A DNA stretch of 64,000 nucleotides, taken from positions 1 to 64,000 of the forward strand of contig CAMKJS010000009.1 in the NCBI GenBank assembly GCA_946413245.1, in the 5' to 3' direction. The position numbers and the translations under genes were made by a program. The notes beneath the pieces are model-generated. The model made no database searches. It was not told the origin of the DNA and was given only the letters and a program-made list of their open reading frames with translations. Each line of letters begins with the position of its first letter. The stretch's first letter is position 1. Shown piece after piece: positions 40,756-50,968 of this stretch. The stretch is from an uncultured Clostridia bacterium (GTDB taxonomy: Bacteria; Bacillota; Clostridia; Christensenellales; Aristaeellaceae).

Positions 40756-41517
40756 ATGGAATATTTCTGGATGCACAGAGATCAGATCTACGAGCGCGGG
40801 TTATCTGTCGGGTACAAGGTGTTTTCGCCCGGCCATCTGCTGTGGCTGGCCGCGATTGTTTTGCTCTGTATCCTGAGCGGACGCTGTTATCTCCGCAGGG
40901 ACGAGCGGGGGAAGGATGCCATGCGGAAGGGCTGCGGCCTTGCCATCGTGGTGCTGGAATACGCCAAGGTGATCGTTCTGGGCCTGTCTCAGGTGGACAT
41001 GCGCGAATTTGTGCCGCTGCATCTGTGCAGCGCGGCCGGGCTGGCCGTCCTGGTCTATGCCCTGTGGCCCCACAGGAGATGGCTCGGCCAGCTCTTTGCG
41101 TATGCATTTATGCCGTCCGCCCTGCTGGCGCTTGTTTTTCCCAGCACGACCATGTATCCCTGGATGAATTTCTACTGCCTGCACGGCTTCATTTTTCACG
41201 CGCTGCTGGCGGCCTTCTTCGTCTGGCTGTATATGGAAGGCACGGTTGTGCCGGATTACAAAGGACTCTGGCTCGGATGGTTCTTCATGGCAGCCTGCGC
41301 CGTACCCATTTATTTCGTCGACGGCGCCTTCGGGGTGAACTACATGTTTATCGGCATGCGCTCGGATGTGGGCATCCTGGCAGCGATCTGGGACGCGGTC
41401 GTCCCGCAGTACGGCCGGGCGGCGTTCGCGCTGGTCATGGCGGTGATCATGCTGATCGCCGATCATCTGTTTTACGGCCTTTACGCGCTGCCGGGAATAC
41501 TCCGGCGGAAGAAATAG
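40756..41517 (+). CDS. YwaF/TIGR02206-family integral membrane protein
   Basis: 253 aa; a GAGG nine bases upstream supports the ATG. Seven hydrophobic segments, with the family's conserved LHLCSAAGLAVL and YPWMNFYCLHGFIFHALLA in the middle. The C-terminus ends in GILRRKK, facing the cytoplasm. YwaF-like proteins have no established activity. It is the first gene of a block continuing with a PAP2-like enzyme (51-base gap) and the GAF-ABC/FtsX pair. Confidence 0.8.
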   Translation: MEYFWMHRDQIYERGLSVGYKVFSPGHLLWLAAIVLLCILSGRCYLRRDERGKDAMRKGCGLAIVVLEYAKVIVLGLSQVDMREFVPLHLCSAAGLAVLVYALWPHRRWLGQLFAYAFMPSALLALVFPSTTMYPWMNFYCLHGFIFHALLAAFFVWLYMEGTVVPDYKGLWLGWFFMAACAVPIYFVDGAFGVNYMFIGMRSDVGILAAIWDAVVPQYGRAAFALVMAVIMLIADHLFYGLYALPGILRRKK

Positions 41518-41568
41518 AAAACCTTTACGGGTCCGTGGGGACACCGGCAGCAGAACGGAGGGATGCCC

Positions 41569-42222
41569 ATGTCAGACAGAAAGACAGCGGCGGGAAAGCT
41601 GAAAAGGCTGATTCCGTTCATGCTGTATCTATGCCTGTGGGTGATCCTGTTTTTCCTGATGAAACAGCGGAAGGTCGAACGGTATTTCAATCCGTCCCTG
41701 GCGATCGACGCGCAAATCCCGTATATCCGGTATTTCATCGTTCCGTATCTGCTCTGGTTCCCCTGGCTGGCGTTTGTCTGGATCGGTACCGCGTGGACGG
41801 ACGGGCGGCGGTGCCGGATGATCACCCTGATCTCGATGACGGGCAGAACGGTTTATCTCCTGGTATCGCTGCTGTGGCCGACAGCGGTGTCGCTGCGTCC
41901 GCCGGAACTGCCGGACAGCGACGTTTTTTATCGCCTGACGGCGTTTGTATACAGCCTGGTAGACGAAACGTATGTGATCCCCAGTATTCATGTTTTTGAC
42001 TCATGTGTCGCGCTGTACGCCGTACTGAATGGCAAGGCCCTCAGCCGGTCCAAAGGAATGTGCATTTTTGCGGTCGTCATCACCGTTCTGATCTGCCTGT
42101 CCACCGTGCTGACGCGACAGCACTCGGTTGTCGACGCGGCGGCGGGAATTCTGTTGTTTTTCGTGTGCCTGCCCATAGGCCGCGCCGCCGGAATCATCAC
42201 TGAAGGAGAGAATATGCCGTGA
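41569..42222 (+). CDS. PAP2-superfamily membrane phosphatase-like protein
   Basis: 217 aa from the ATG at 41569, seven bases after GGAGG; an ATG at 41563 is too close. Six hydrophobic helices. The PAP2 motifs are partly kept: PSIHVFDS matches the PSxH block, and STVLTRQHSVVDAAAG matches the C-terminal SRxxxxxHxxxD block, with Thr-Arg and the catalytic His. The first KxxxxxxRP block is degenerate (AVSLRPP). It probably removes phosphate from a lipid such as undecaprenyl or phosphatidyl phosphates. It ends in GTGA, overlapping the start of the GAF-ABC gene. Confidence 0.8.
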   Translation: MSDRKTAAGKLKRLIPFMLYLCLWVILFFLMKQRKVERYFNPSLAIDAQIPYIRYFIVPYLLWFPWLAFVWIGTAWTDGRRCRMITLISMTGRTVYLLVSLLWPTAVSLRPPELPDSDVFYRLTAFVYSLVDETYVIPSIHVFDSCVALYAVLNGKALSRSKGMCIFAVVITVLICLSTVLTRQHSVVDAAAGILLFFVCLPIGRAAGIITEGENMP

Positions 42223-43436
42223 AAGAACTGGACAGCTTCTATGTACGCACCGCCTGGAAGATCATGGATGCCCTGCATCAGGCGCAGCAGACCGCCGACG
42301 GTCTTGCGGACTGCCTGAATGTGCTGTGCGAGGCTTTTTCCTGCGAACAAGGCTCCGTCTGGGTGCTCAGCCGGAACAGGGAATACGTTCAGGCGATTGC
42401 ACAGCGGGGCCAGACGAACCTGAACGGGCTCCGGCTCGCGGTGGGCATGGGCGTCACAGGGCAGACGGCGGCCACGGGGGATTCCCTGCTGACCGATTTG
42501 GCTGCCTGGGGGAAACAGTTCAGCGTGGAAGAGCGGGAAGCGGGCTTCCCGGAGGGCGGCCTTCTGTGGGTGCCGATCAAAACGCCGGGCAGCATCCTGG
42601 GCTGCATCCAGCTCGGAGGCCGGGACAGCGGCGTTTTCAGCGAGGAGGATCTCAGAATCTGTGAACGCTGCGGCGCGATCATCGCGCTGGATCTGGAGGA
42701 CCGCGGCGTCGACGCGCTGCCGGACGCCGATCAGCGGGTGATCGCTTCCCTGAAAAAGGCTGTCAAGGACTATGCGGTCGGAGACGGCATCCTGCACGTG
42801 CTGAAAGAGGTCAGCCTGGATGTATATGAAAACGAGTTCCTCGTCATTCTGGGAGAGAGCGGTTCGGGGAAATCCACGCTGCTGAACGTGCTGGGGTGCA
42901 TGACGCCGCTGACCTCCGGCCGCCTGGAACTGGACGGACGCGATTTTTCCGCTCCATCTGAGAACGAGCTGACGGATTACCGGCGGAATGCCGTGGGGGT
43001 GATTTTTCAGGCCTATAATCTGATGCCGAACCTGACCGCATGGGAGAATGTGCAGATCATTTCGGAAATCAGCGGCGACGGCATGGATCCGGGCGAAGCG
43101 CTGAAAATGGTCGGGCTGTATGACCGGGCCGATCATCTGCCCTCCGCGCTCAGCGGCGGACAGCAGCAGCGGGTGGCGATTGCCCGCGCGATCGCCAAGA
43201 AGCCGAGGATGATCCTGGCGGACGAGCCTACTGCCGCGCTGGACTATGAGACGGGCAAGGAAGTGCTGACAGTTCTGCAGGACGTGGTCAAACGCTGCGG
43301 TACGACCCTCGTGGTCGTCACGCATAATTCCGAGATCGCGAAAATCGCGGACCGGGTCATCTGGGTGAAGGACGGAAAGATCTCGGGAATCCGGATTAAT
43401 CCGGCGCCGAAGCAGGCTTCCGAGCTGGTATGGTGA
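42219..43436 (+). CDS. GAF domain fused to a MacB/LolD-type ABC ATPase
   Basis: 405 aa from the GTG at 42219, eight bases after GAAGGAGAG and overlapping the previous stop. Residues 1-165 form a GAF domain ([55 protein letters not shown]). Residues about 180-400 form the ATPase: Walker [10 protein letters not shown], signature [14 protein letters not shown], Walker [13 protein letters not shown] and the H-loop VTHN. MacB/LolD ATPases usually lack any N-terminal domain, so a ligand- or redox-sensing domain may control this pump. It works with the FtsX-like permease encoded six bases later. Confidence 0.9.
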   Translation: MKELDSFYVRTAWKIMDALHQAQQTADGLADCLNVLCEAFSCEQGSVWVLSRNREYVQAIAQRGQTNLNGLRLAVGMGVTGQTAATGDSLLTDLAAWGKQFSVEEREAGFPEGGLLWVPIKTPGSILGCIQLGGRDSGVFSEEDLRICERCGAIIALDLEDRGVDALPDADQRVIASLKKAVKDYAVGDGILHVLKEVSLDVYENEFLVILGESGSGKSTLLNVLGCMTPLTSGRLELDGRDFSAPSENELTDYRRNAVGVIFQAYNLMPNLTAWENVQIISEISGDGMDPGEALKMVGLYDRADHLPSALSGGQQQRVAIARAIAKKPRMILADEPTAALDYETGKEVLTVLQDVVKRCGTTLVVVTHNSEIAKIADRVIWVKDGKISGIRINPAPKQASELVW

Positions 43437-43441
43437 TCGCC

Positions 43442-45814
43442 ATGAAGAAAACACAGAGAATCGACGCGCTGCGCCTGATCAGCAGCCGTAAAATGGCTTT
43501 TCTGACCCTGTGTCTGATTATTGCGCTGGGGCTTAGCGGCTTCCTTTCCACCCAGTATTCCGCGCGGAGCATGAAGGAAACGCTGCAGAACTTTTATCAG
43601 GAGCAGTGCTTCTGGGATCTGCGGATGATCTCATCCCTGGGGGCTTCGGCGGAGGATGTCGAGGCAGTCCGGCAGCTGCCGGAAGCGGCGGACGCGGAAG
43701 GCACGATCGGCATGGAAGGCATTCTCACGTCGGGCGGTGTTACGCAAACTGTGCAGATAGTTTTAAGGACAGAGAGCGTAAACGTTCCGCTGCTGCTTTC
43801 CGGAGAACTTCCTGCCGGGCCGGACGAATGCGTTCTGCCCCCGGAACTGCTGGAAGCATGCGGGGCTGCTGTCGGCGACATCGTCTCGCTGGGAGCGCCG
43901 GAAGGCGCTTTGGGCTTTCCCGCTGGTGAATACCGGGTGACGGGAACCGCATATCACCCGGAATACCTCCGGCGGGATTCCGGGTATGCCGTCGTTCTGG
44001 CGCCGGAGGCGTTCGGACAGCGGCGGTTTGACGGGATCGCGGTGCTCGCTGCCGGGACGGAGGAGCTGGATCCTTTTTCAGATGCGTATTCCGACCGGAT
44101 CGCGGAAGTGAAGGACGCGCTGGTCCGGGTGTCTGCAACACTGCGCGGAGGCCTCCCTACGGCAGCGGAGAGCTCCTGGATTGTGCTGGACCGGCACGGC
44201 AATATCGGATACAGCGATTATACTTCTACGACGGGTACGTTCTCCAGCGCGGGGATCATCTTCGGCTCCCTGTTTCTGCTGGTGGCCGGGCTGGAATGCT
44301 TTTCGACCCTGGGGGTTATTGTCGAGGAGGAAAAACGTTCTGTCGGTGTGGCGAAAGCCTTTGGTTTCCATCGGTCGGAGATCCTGTTCAAATATCTGCT
44401 GTTCGGTGTCGGCGCCGCACTCGTGGGTTCGGTGGCCGGGTTTGCCGCCTCCCTCGGGCTCAGCCGTATGCTTCTTATGGTGCTGGAACGGACGGGATTG
44501 TATGTGGTGAACGCCACCCAGCCTGTTCTGACCGCCGCGGTTACGGTGGCGGTCTGCGCCTCGATGGCCGGGATCTGCGCCGGCTCGGCTTTGCTGTCCT
44601 GCCTGGATCTGCTCAGAAGTCCCGCCGAGTACCTGCTGAAGGGAACCGTTCTCCGGAAACAAAGGGATCCCGCGACGGCGAAAAAGCGCAGCCGGTCCGG
44701 GCTGTATTTTCGCATGATTCTGCGGAATATGCTTCAAGACCGCAGCCGGGTGGTTCTGTCCGTCGTGGTCGTAGCAGTCAGCTGCGTGCTGATCGGCTCC
44801 GGCATGACGGTCAAACTGGCGCACGACGGCGCGAATCACCGGCAGCTGAGCGATGTGCTGCTGTTTGACGTCCGGGTCGAAACGGGAAACAGCATGGATC
44901 CGGCGGACAGGAAGAATCTGGAGGACAGGCTGGAAGCACTCGGGGTGGAGTACTGTCCTGTCATCTGGGAAAACGGCCTTTTTGAAAACGAAGGAGCGAT
45001 CGACAGCACGCTCGTCATCCGCGGGGACGGGGAACAGCTGAAAACGATGATCGGCCTGACGGATCCGGCGACAGGGAAACTCACCCTCCCGGATGACGAC
45101 GGGCTTCTGCTGCAGTACCGGACGGCGGAGAATCTGTGCCTTTCTCCCGGTGATTCTTTGGCCCTGCTGGACAGCGGGCTTCGTCCCCGGGAATGCCGGA
45201 TCTCCGGATATGTCCTGAATTATGCGAGATGCATGACGGTGATGAGCCGCACGGTGTACGACAAAACATTCGGGGCGGGCCGGGAGGACAACGGCTATCT
45301 GATCCGGCTGAACGGGGTATCGGAGGAGAAACTTCGGGAGGAACTCCTGTCCGTTTCGGACGGACTGCAGTTTGAACGTGCGGACGCCTTTTTTGAGCAG
45401 TATAAATCCATCGCCCTCGCGTACAATATGGTCGTGCTGGTGATCATCGCCATTGCAGTACTGATTTCCTTCGTGATTCTCATTCACCTGGCCAACATTT
45501 ACATGCTGAAGAAAAAACGGGAACTGATCATCCTCCGGATGAACGGCTTCAGCATCCGAAAGACCCGGGCTTACGTGATGTACGAGGCGGTCTTTACGAC
45601 GGCCGTCGGGCTGGCGCTGGGTCTTCTGGCCGGCATGCCGATCGCCGGAAAGGCAGTGCGGGTGATGGAAAAAGCGCACGTTCAGTTTGTGCGGGATCTG
45701 CAGCCGCTGGCCTGGGTGATCGCGGTCGCTGTCGAAACGCTGTTTGCCGTGCTGATCTACGGCCTTGCGATGCGGAAAATCAAACAGTACGACATCAACG
45801 ACCTGTCCGCGTAG
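43442..45814 (+). CDS. FtsX-like ABC permease, large four-plus-four helix type
   Basis: 790 aa if started at 43442; an ATG at 43430 overlaps the ATPase stop and has no site, while GGTGA precedes 43442. One membrane helix (about 18-38), a large extracellular domain, three helices around 280-390, then a second half with a helix near 440, a second extracellular domain, and three helices at about 665-780. Both halves end in FtsX domains (SAGIIFGSLFLLVAGLECF; YNMVVLVIIAIAVLISFVI). Such duplicated permeases export lipids or peptides or act as mechanotransmitters. Nothing is annotated after it on this strand for 100 bases. Confidence 0.88.
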   Translation: MKKTQRIDALRLISSRKMAFLTLCLIIALGLSGFLSTQYSARSMKETLQNFYQEQCFWDLRMISSLGASAEDVEAVRQLPEAADAEGTIGMEGILTSGGVTQTVQIVLRTESVNVPLLLSGELPAGPDECVLPPELLEACGAAVGDIVSLGAPEGALGFPAGEYRVTGTAYHPEYLRRDSGYAVVLAPEAFGQRRFDGIAVLAAGTEELDPFSDAYSDRIAEVKDALVRVSATLRGGLPTAAESSWIVLDRHGNIGYSDYTSTTGTFSSAGIIFGSLFLLVAGLECFSTLGVIVEEEKRSVGVAKAFGFHRSEILFKYLLFGVGAALVGSVAGFAASLGLSRMLLMVLERTGLYVVNATQPVLTAAVTVAVCASMAGICAGSALLSCLDLLRSPAEYLLKGTVLRKQRDPATAKKRSRSGLYFRMILRNMLQDRSRVVLSVVVVAVSCVLIGSGMTVKLAHDGANHRQLSDVLLFDVRVETGNSMDPADRKNLEDRLEALGVEYCPVIWENGLFENEGAIDSTLVIRGDGEQLKTMIGLTDPATGKLTLPDDDGLLLQYRTAENLCLSPGDSLALLDSGLRPRECRISGYVLNYARCMTVMSRTVYDKTFGAGREDNGYLIRLNGVSEEKLREELLSVSDGLQFERADAFFEQYKSIALAYNMVVLVIIAIAVLISFVILIHLANIYMLKKKRELIILRMNGFSIRKTRAYVMYEAVFTTAVGLALGLLAGMPIAGKAVRVMEKAHVQFVRDLQPLAWVIAVAVETLFAVLIYGLAMRKIKQYDINDLSA

Positions 45815-45845
45815 GGAATCGGGAATCACGGGATAACAGGCCGGA

Positions 45846-45874
45846 TTGCACCGACAAAATAAACCTGATATAAT
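45846..45874 (+). promoter_or_regulatory. Promoter of the LRR gene at 45920
   Basis: -35 TTGCAC (45846-45851), 17-base spacer, -10 TATAAT (45869-45874). Confidence 0.8.
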
Positions 45875-45919
45875 CGAAGCCGACCGATCACCGTGTAATC
45901 CACAGGGGAGGGAAACACA

Positions 45920-47707
45920 ATGAAGAAGATTCTCGGGATTCTTGTGATACTTGCCGTGCTGTGCGCGGCCGGATATGCGCTGGCAGACGTCGCCCTGAAC
46001 GCGGAGAATTTTCCGGACGCCGGTTTTCTGCAGGCTGTTACGTCGCATGATACGGACGGGGACGGAGTTCTGAGCGACGAGGAAATCGCCGAGGTGACGG
46101 CGATGTATGTGTCTGAACGGGAAATAGAAAGCCTGGAGGGCATCGGGTATTTTACTGCGCTGGAAAGGCTTTCCTGCGGATTCAACAAGCTGACGGAGCT
46201 GGATCTGAGCGGGAATACCGCGCTGAAAGCGGTGGTTTGCGGCGCCAATCCGCTGAATGCACTGAATATCCGTGGCTGTGCCGCGCTGGAGGACCTGACC
46301 TGCAGCGACAGTAAACTGACGGAGCTGGACCTCAGCGGGAATACAGCCCTCAAGTATCTTTGCTGCAACGGGAACAGTATGACTTCGCTGGACGTGCGGA
46401 GCAACACGGCGCTGATAACCCTGTATTGTTACGGGAATCAGCTGACGGATCTGAACGTGAAGGGACTCACCGCGCTGGAGTGTCTCTATTGCTTCGATAA
46501 TCAGCTGACGGAGCTGGATCTGAGCGACTGCGGGAAGCTGCGGATGCTGGAATGCGGGAAAAACAAGCTGAAGACACTTTCGGTAAACACCCTGTCCCGG
46601 CTGTATTGGCTGGACTGCGTCAACAATCAGCTGACAGAGCTGAATGTGAGCAGCCTGGCAGATCTGGAATACCTGTCCTGTGGAAACAATCAGCTGACCT
46701 CCCTGCAGGCGGGCGGCTGCGTGAAGCTGTACTCCCTGTCCTGCAGCAACAATCAGCTGACGACACTGGACCTGTCCGGGTGCAAGGAACTGGAGCGCGT
46801 GGAATGCCAGAGCAACAAACTGGCCTCCCTGGACCTGCGGAAGAACACGGATATGCAGGCGCTGATCTGCTATAAGAACAAGATTGCGTCCCTGAAGCTG
46901 CCGACATCGGAATATTTCTATAATATCGATTGCCGCTACAACAGCCTGAAGGCGCTGAACGTGACCTCCTGCAAGCGGCTGACGCAGCTGGTGCAGACGC
47001 AGAAGCGGGTTCATGTGAAGGACGACGCCGGGGACTACGATTTCTTTGAGAATCCGGACGAATACCTTGTCCTGTACATCGATCCCGCAGTGACCGTCAC
47101 GGCGGGGGATACGGTCAGCAAGCCCGAGCAGGAGCCGACGCCGGAACCGCCGTCCGAGATCAGGATCGGCGGCGGAATCTACAAGCTGGATCACAAGGCG
47201 AAGACCGCGGTGCTCACCGGGCTGACCAGCAAGAAGAAGACTTCCCTGGTGATCCCGGAGGCCGTGAAGCTGGAGAAGCAGGGCTATAAGGTGACGGAAG
47301 TCGCGGCCTCGGCCTGCAAGGGCTCCAAACTGAAAACCCTGACCATCGGAAAATATGTGAAGACGATCGGGAAGAACGCCTTCATGGATAGCACGGCGCT
47401 GAAAACCGTCAAGGGCGGCGCGGGGCTGGTAACCATCGGGAATTCCGCGTTCCGGGGCTGCACGGCGCTGACGGCCTTCACCCTGGACAGCAAAGTGAAG
47501 ACTATCGGCAAGAATGCTTTCTACGGATGCAAAAAGCTGAAGAACATTATCATCAAGACAACCAAACTGACTGCGAAGACCGTAGGCGCCAACGCGTTCA
47601 AGAGCATCTACAGCAAACCGGTGGTAACCTGCCCGAAAGGCATGAAGAAAACCTACAAGACCCTGCTGCTGACGAAAGGCATGCCGAAGAAAGCCACATT
47701 CAAATAA
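45920..47707 (+). CDS. Secreted LRR protein with calcium motif and shared C-terminal module
   Basis: 595 aa; GGGGAGGG precedes the ATG. Signal peptide at 1-22 (MKKILGILVILAVLCAAGYALA). A calcium-binding DTDGDGVLSDEE motif is near 46-57. About 13 LRRs of the LxxLxCxxNxLTxLDLS type run from 70 to 350. A very short PEP linker (about 396-405) replaces the long linkers of its relatives. The last 190 residues are LRR_5 repeats (IGKNAFMDS, IGNSAFRGC, IGKNAFYGC) ending in GMPKKATFK. Likely a cell-surface binding protein. Confidence 0.88.
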   Translation: MKKILGILVILAVLCAAGYALADVALNAENFPDAGFLQAVTSHDTDGDGVLSDEEIAEVTAMYVSEREIESLEGIGYFTALERLSCGFNKLTELDLSGNTALKAVVCGANPLNALNIRGCAALEDLTCSDSKLTELDLSGNTALKYLCCNGNSMTSLDVRSNTALITLYCYGNQLTDLNVKGLTALECLYCFDNQLTELDLSDCGKLRMLECGKNKLKTLSVNTLSRLYWLDCVNNQLTELNVSSLADLEYLSCGNNQLTSLQAGGCVKLYSLSCSNNQLTTLDLSGCKELERVECQSNKLASLDLRKNTDMQALICYKNKIASLKLPTSEYFYNIDCRYNSLKALNVTSCKRLTQLVQTQKRVHVKDDAGDYDFFENPDEYLVLYIDPAVTVTAGDTVSKPEQEPTPEPPSEIRIGGGIYKLDHKAKTAVLTGLTSKKKTSLVIPEAVKLEKQGYKVTEVAASACKGSKLKTLTIGKYVKTIGKNAFMDSTALKTVKGGAGLVTIGNSAFRGCTALTAFTLDSKVKTIGKNAFYGCKKLKNIIIKTTKLTAKTVGANAFKSIYSKPVVTCPKGMKKTYKTLLLTKGMPKKATFK

Positions 47708-47750
47708 GCGATCGGCAAAGGCGGAAAGACCCCTGAAGGAACAAAAGATC

Positions 47751-47784
47751 GGCGGATACCGGTGCAATCCGGTATCCGCCGTTT
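47751..47784. terminator. Bidirectional hairpin between convergent LRR genes
   Basis: GGCGGATACCGG (47751-47762) pairs perfectly with CCGGTATCCGCC (47769-47780), six-base loop; GTTT follows on one side and GATCTTTT on the other. Confidence 0.85.
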
Positions 47785-47814
47785 CGGTATCTGTGGAGAA
47801 ATAATCTTTGCCCG

Positions 47815-50800
47815 TCAATCTGCGGCATCCAGAGCGACAAAGTCCAAATTGTAGGTGGCGGCAAAGGTCTCGGCAAAGGTTCCGCGGTAACCGTATATGG
47901 TTGTTCCCCCATATAAATCGTAAATCCATGGATCTGCGCTGACTACATCCTTGTGAATGTACACACGATCCGCGTATGAAAACAAGGCGCTCGGAAGGTT
48001 GGTTATCTTTGCGGGAATGTGCAGCTCTGCCAGATTCAGTCCGAAGAACGCGCCTTCGACCAGGTCGGTAATAGAATCGGGCAGCTGGATGGATTGCTTA
48101 TATGCCGCTTTCCTGTATCCGAAGCAATAATAGCCGATTTCTTCACAGCCTTCCTCAATGCGAACACTTTCCAGAACGCTCATATCGGCCAGCGCTTCAT
48201 AGCGTATCGTTTTTACATGCCCGGGAATCACCAGGTTTTTGATGGTTGTGTTGGCGTAGAACGCTCTGTCGTTCAGCTTTGTTACGCTGTCCGGGACGGT
48301 ATAGTTTGCCGTTCCGGCGTTCATCGCTGAAAACAGGATGGTTTTTCCGTCTGCGGAAAAAACGATGTTATCTGAAGCTTTAAAGAATTTGCTGTTCGGA
48401 TCAACCGTCATACTGACCAGCTTGCTGCATTCCTGAACCGGGGACAATCCTATGTATGAAACGTTTGCGGGGATATTCAGACGGGTCAGCCCTGTCTGAT
48501 AAAACACATTTCCGCCCATGAATTCCAGAGAATCCGGCAAAACCACTTCCGACAGGTTGCGGCATCCGGAAAAAGCGCTGTTTGACAGCGAGGTTATGCC
48601 TTCTTCCAGAACCAGGGACTCGATTCCGCGGCAGTCCAGGAATGCTAAATCACTCATCCGTATCGTTCCGGGCAGTCTGACCTTCTTAATTGAATAACAA
48701 TTCACAAATGCAGCGAACCCAAGTTCTGAGCATCCGTCAGGCAATATGATATCCGATGCCAGAGAAACGCAGGTATTGAAAGCGTTGTCTCCGATGATTG
48801 CCAGCTTTTCCGGGAAATTGATTTTTTGCAGGCATACCGCGTTTCGGAAAGCGTTTGCCTCGATCTCTGTGACCGATTTGGGGAGCAGCACGCTTCTGAC
48901 TGTATAATTCCCATAGAAGGCGGGACCGATGCATGTGACCGGGATACCGTTGATTCTCGAAGGGATAACGACGATGGGATCGCTGCCGGTATACTTCAGA
49001 ATCCTGACTTTGTTATTCTTGATGTCGTATTCAAAATCAGATATGTCTTCATCCGAATCGGAAGCAATATGGAAATACAATACGTCATTGGCCCATCCGA
49101 AACTGAGTTTGATATCTTCCCCGTCCACGTCCCATTTCATGTCCCCCAGTGCTGCCGCCGTAAGCAGATTTAACACTTCGTCGCCGATCAGAGGCACTTC
49201 ACCATTCCGTTTTCCTTGTTCCAGACTGTTCGTAACCAGTTTTTTCGCGTCTTGGATTGCTCCCTTGCAATATCCGTTTTTATACCAGTAGTGTTTGGAA
49301 TAGTCCTTTACCGTAAAGGATTCCGATTCAATGATGATGTCGTCCAGCGTATCGGGATCGTCGCCGCCGTAAACGCGATACCGTATTGTGTCCTCAAATC
49401 CGAAGTACCGGTGATTGGTATATGCATCCGATTCCATATCGTCCCAGGTGCAATCCACATACATCCACGAACCGTCGGCTTTCACCGCATTGAATATGTG
49501 GATGGAATTGCCCGCTGTTGTGTTTTCGATTCCGGCTTCATCCAGGAGCAGGGCATAGGCTTCGGCGTATCCGTTGCATACTCCCATCCCGTAACGGAGC
49601 ATATCGCTGCCGCTGGAATATGCGATGCCGGAATCGCGGTAATCATATTCCGCATGACTGATCAGCCAGTCATGCAACGCCAGCGCTTTATCGTAATCAC
49701 TTCCGGAAGGCGCGTTTTCCCGGACAATCCTTTCAATGATTTGCCGCAGTGTCTCCTGCTCTTCCTCAATGACTACACAGCGAATCAGTGAAGTCTGATC
49801 CGCGAGCTGCTGAACAGCCTGATGCGCATAGGAATCCTTGTATACTCTGATATCTGTGGTTGCATGCACCTGTAAAAATGCCGGTTCTGTCGCAATGACA
49901 GAGCGGGGAATCGTTAACTCCGACAAGTACCTTGAATTGAATGCGTATTCCCCGAGAATCTCTGTTCCGTCAGGAACGGTGTAGACGCTTCCCTTTTTTC
50001 CGGATGGATAGCAAAGCAACGTTTTCCCGTCGGCTGAAAAAAGAACGCCGTCCTTCAGCATGAGCGTTTTTTCGCCCTGTCCTTCTGTCAGCGTGATCCG
50101 TTTCAGATTAAAGTTATAAAAGGCTCCGGCTTCAAATTCGACATCTGACGGAATGGTGAGACGGGCAAGAATGGATGCGGCCACACTGCCGGAGGCCATT
50201 TGGCGCAGACTGGATGAAAAAACAGCTTCCGTGACAGACGTATCAAAGAATACATAGTTCGCCAGTGACGTTACATATTCCAGCCCTTCAATCGTGTTCA
50301 GTTCCGACAGATTATAGAACGCATAACTCCCCAGCTCGACGGGTTGCGAAGGCAATACAACCTTTGTGATGCCATGCTTACGTTCCCCGTCCGATTTGTT
50401 CAGGCAGACCGATACAACCGGAATACCGTCAAATTCCGCGGGGATAATAACCGTCGACTTATGCCCCGTATATTCATGAATATGGACACCGCCCGGTTCA
50501 ACCGAGTAATCGAATACTTCGTAAATATCTTCTTCCGGCTCTTCCGGAACGGATATGTCCCAGTCTTCATACTCCGATATATATTTGTGTGCTACGGCCC
50601 AATCATACGCATAGGTGCCTTCTTCAACTGTTATCTTCAGCTTCTTCTGATCAAAGGCGTCCTCCGCGATATATACCAGGGACGAGGGAAAGTTAATCAC
50701 CTTGACGGAACTGCCCATAAAGGCCCGCTTTTCAATCCTGGTGATTCCTTCCGGCAGCACCACCTCATACAGGGCTGACGTTTTGAAAAAGGCTTCTTCC

Positions 50801-50919
50801 TCGATCGTCCTTGTACCTTCCGGAATGATCAGTTTATGCCCGCCCGCGACGGCACAACTGATTCCAATGACACACAGGCAAACCAGAACCCACGTGATCA
50901 GGATACTTATTCTTTTCAT
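47815..50919 (-). CDS. Secreted LRR_5 protein with embedded transglutaminase-like domain
   Basis: 1034 aa. Of three close ATGs, the one at 50917-50919 is nine bases after GGAAGG and gives the best signal peptide (MKRISILITWVLVCLCVIG). LRR_5 repeats fill about 25-370. The transglutaminase core spans about 390-530: helix DYDKALALHDWLISHAEYD, the catalytic Cys in GMGVCNGYAEAYALLLDEAGI, His in NSIHIFNAV and Asp in MYVDCTWDD, a complete Cys-His-Asp triad. More LRR_5 repeats fill about 640-1010. It lacks the GMPKKAVFK tail of neighbours. It could crosslink or cleave surface proteins or peptidoglycan peptides. Confidence 0.88.
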   Translation of the reverse strand: MKRISILITWVLVCLCVIGISCAVAGGHKLIIPEGTRTIEEEAFFKTSALYEVVLPEGITRIEKRAFMGSSVKVINFPSSLVYIAEDAFDQKKLKITVEEGTYAYDWAVAHKYISEYEDWDISVPEEPEEDIYEVFDYSVEPGGVHIHEYTGHKSTVIIPAEFDGIPVVSVCLNKSDGERKHGITKVVLPSQPVELGSYAFYNLSELNTIEGLEYVTSLANYVFFDTSVTEAVFSSSLRQMASGSVAASILARLTIPSDVEFEAGAFYNFNLKRITLTEGQGEKTLMLKDGVLFSADGKTLLCYPSGKKGSVYTVPDGTEILGEYAFNSRYLSELTIPRSVIATEPAFLQVHATTDIRVYKDSYAHQAVQQLADQTSLIRCVVIEEEQETLRQIIERIVRENAPSGSDYDKALALHDWLISHAEYDYRDSGIAYSSGSDMLRYGMGVCNGYAEAYALLLDEAGIENTTAGNSIHIFNAVKADGSWMYVDCTWDDMESDAYTNHRYFGFEDTIRYRVYGGDDPDTLDDIIIESESFTVKDYSKHYWYKNGYCKGAIQDAKKLVTNSLEQGKRNGEVPLIGDEVLNLLTAAALGDMKWDVDGEDIKLSFGWANDVLYFHIASDSDEDISDFEYDIKNNKVRILKYTGSDPIVVIPSRINGIPVTCIGPAFYGNYTVRSVLLPKSVTEIEANAFRNAVCLQKINFPEKLAIIGDNAFNTCVSLASDIILPDGCSELGFAAFVNCYSIKKVRLPGTIRMSDLAFLDCRGIESLVLEEGITSLSNSAFSGCRNLSEVVLPDSLEFMGGNVFYQTGLTRLNIPANVSYIGLSPVQECSKLVSMTVDPNSKFFKASDNIVFSADGKTILFSAMNAGTANYTVPDSVTKLNDRAFYANTTIKNLVIPGHVKTIRYEALADMSVLESVRIEEGCEEIGYYCFGYRKAAYKQSIQLPDSITDLVEGAFFGLNLAELHIPAKITNLPSALFSYADRVYIHKDVVSADPWIYDLYGGTTIYGYRGTFAETFAATYNLDFVALDAAD

Positions 50920-50968
50920 GTTCATTTTCCTTCCCATGATGCTCAGAGAAAATCTGTAACCTGCTGAT

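Noticed and set aside
44078-47929. Very long minus-strand open frame opposite the FtsX permease and LRR gene
   Set aside because: It is antisense to two well-supported genes, rich in Arg/His/Gln, without a ribosome binding site or domain; it reflects GC-rich codon bias.
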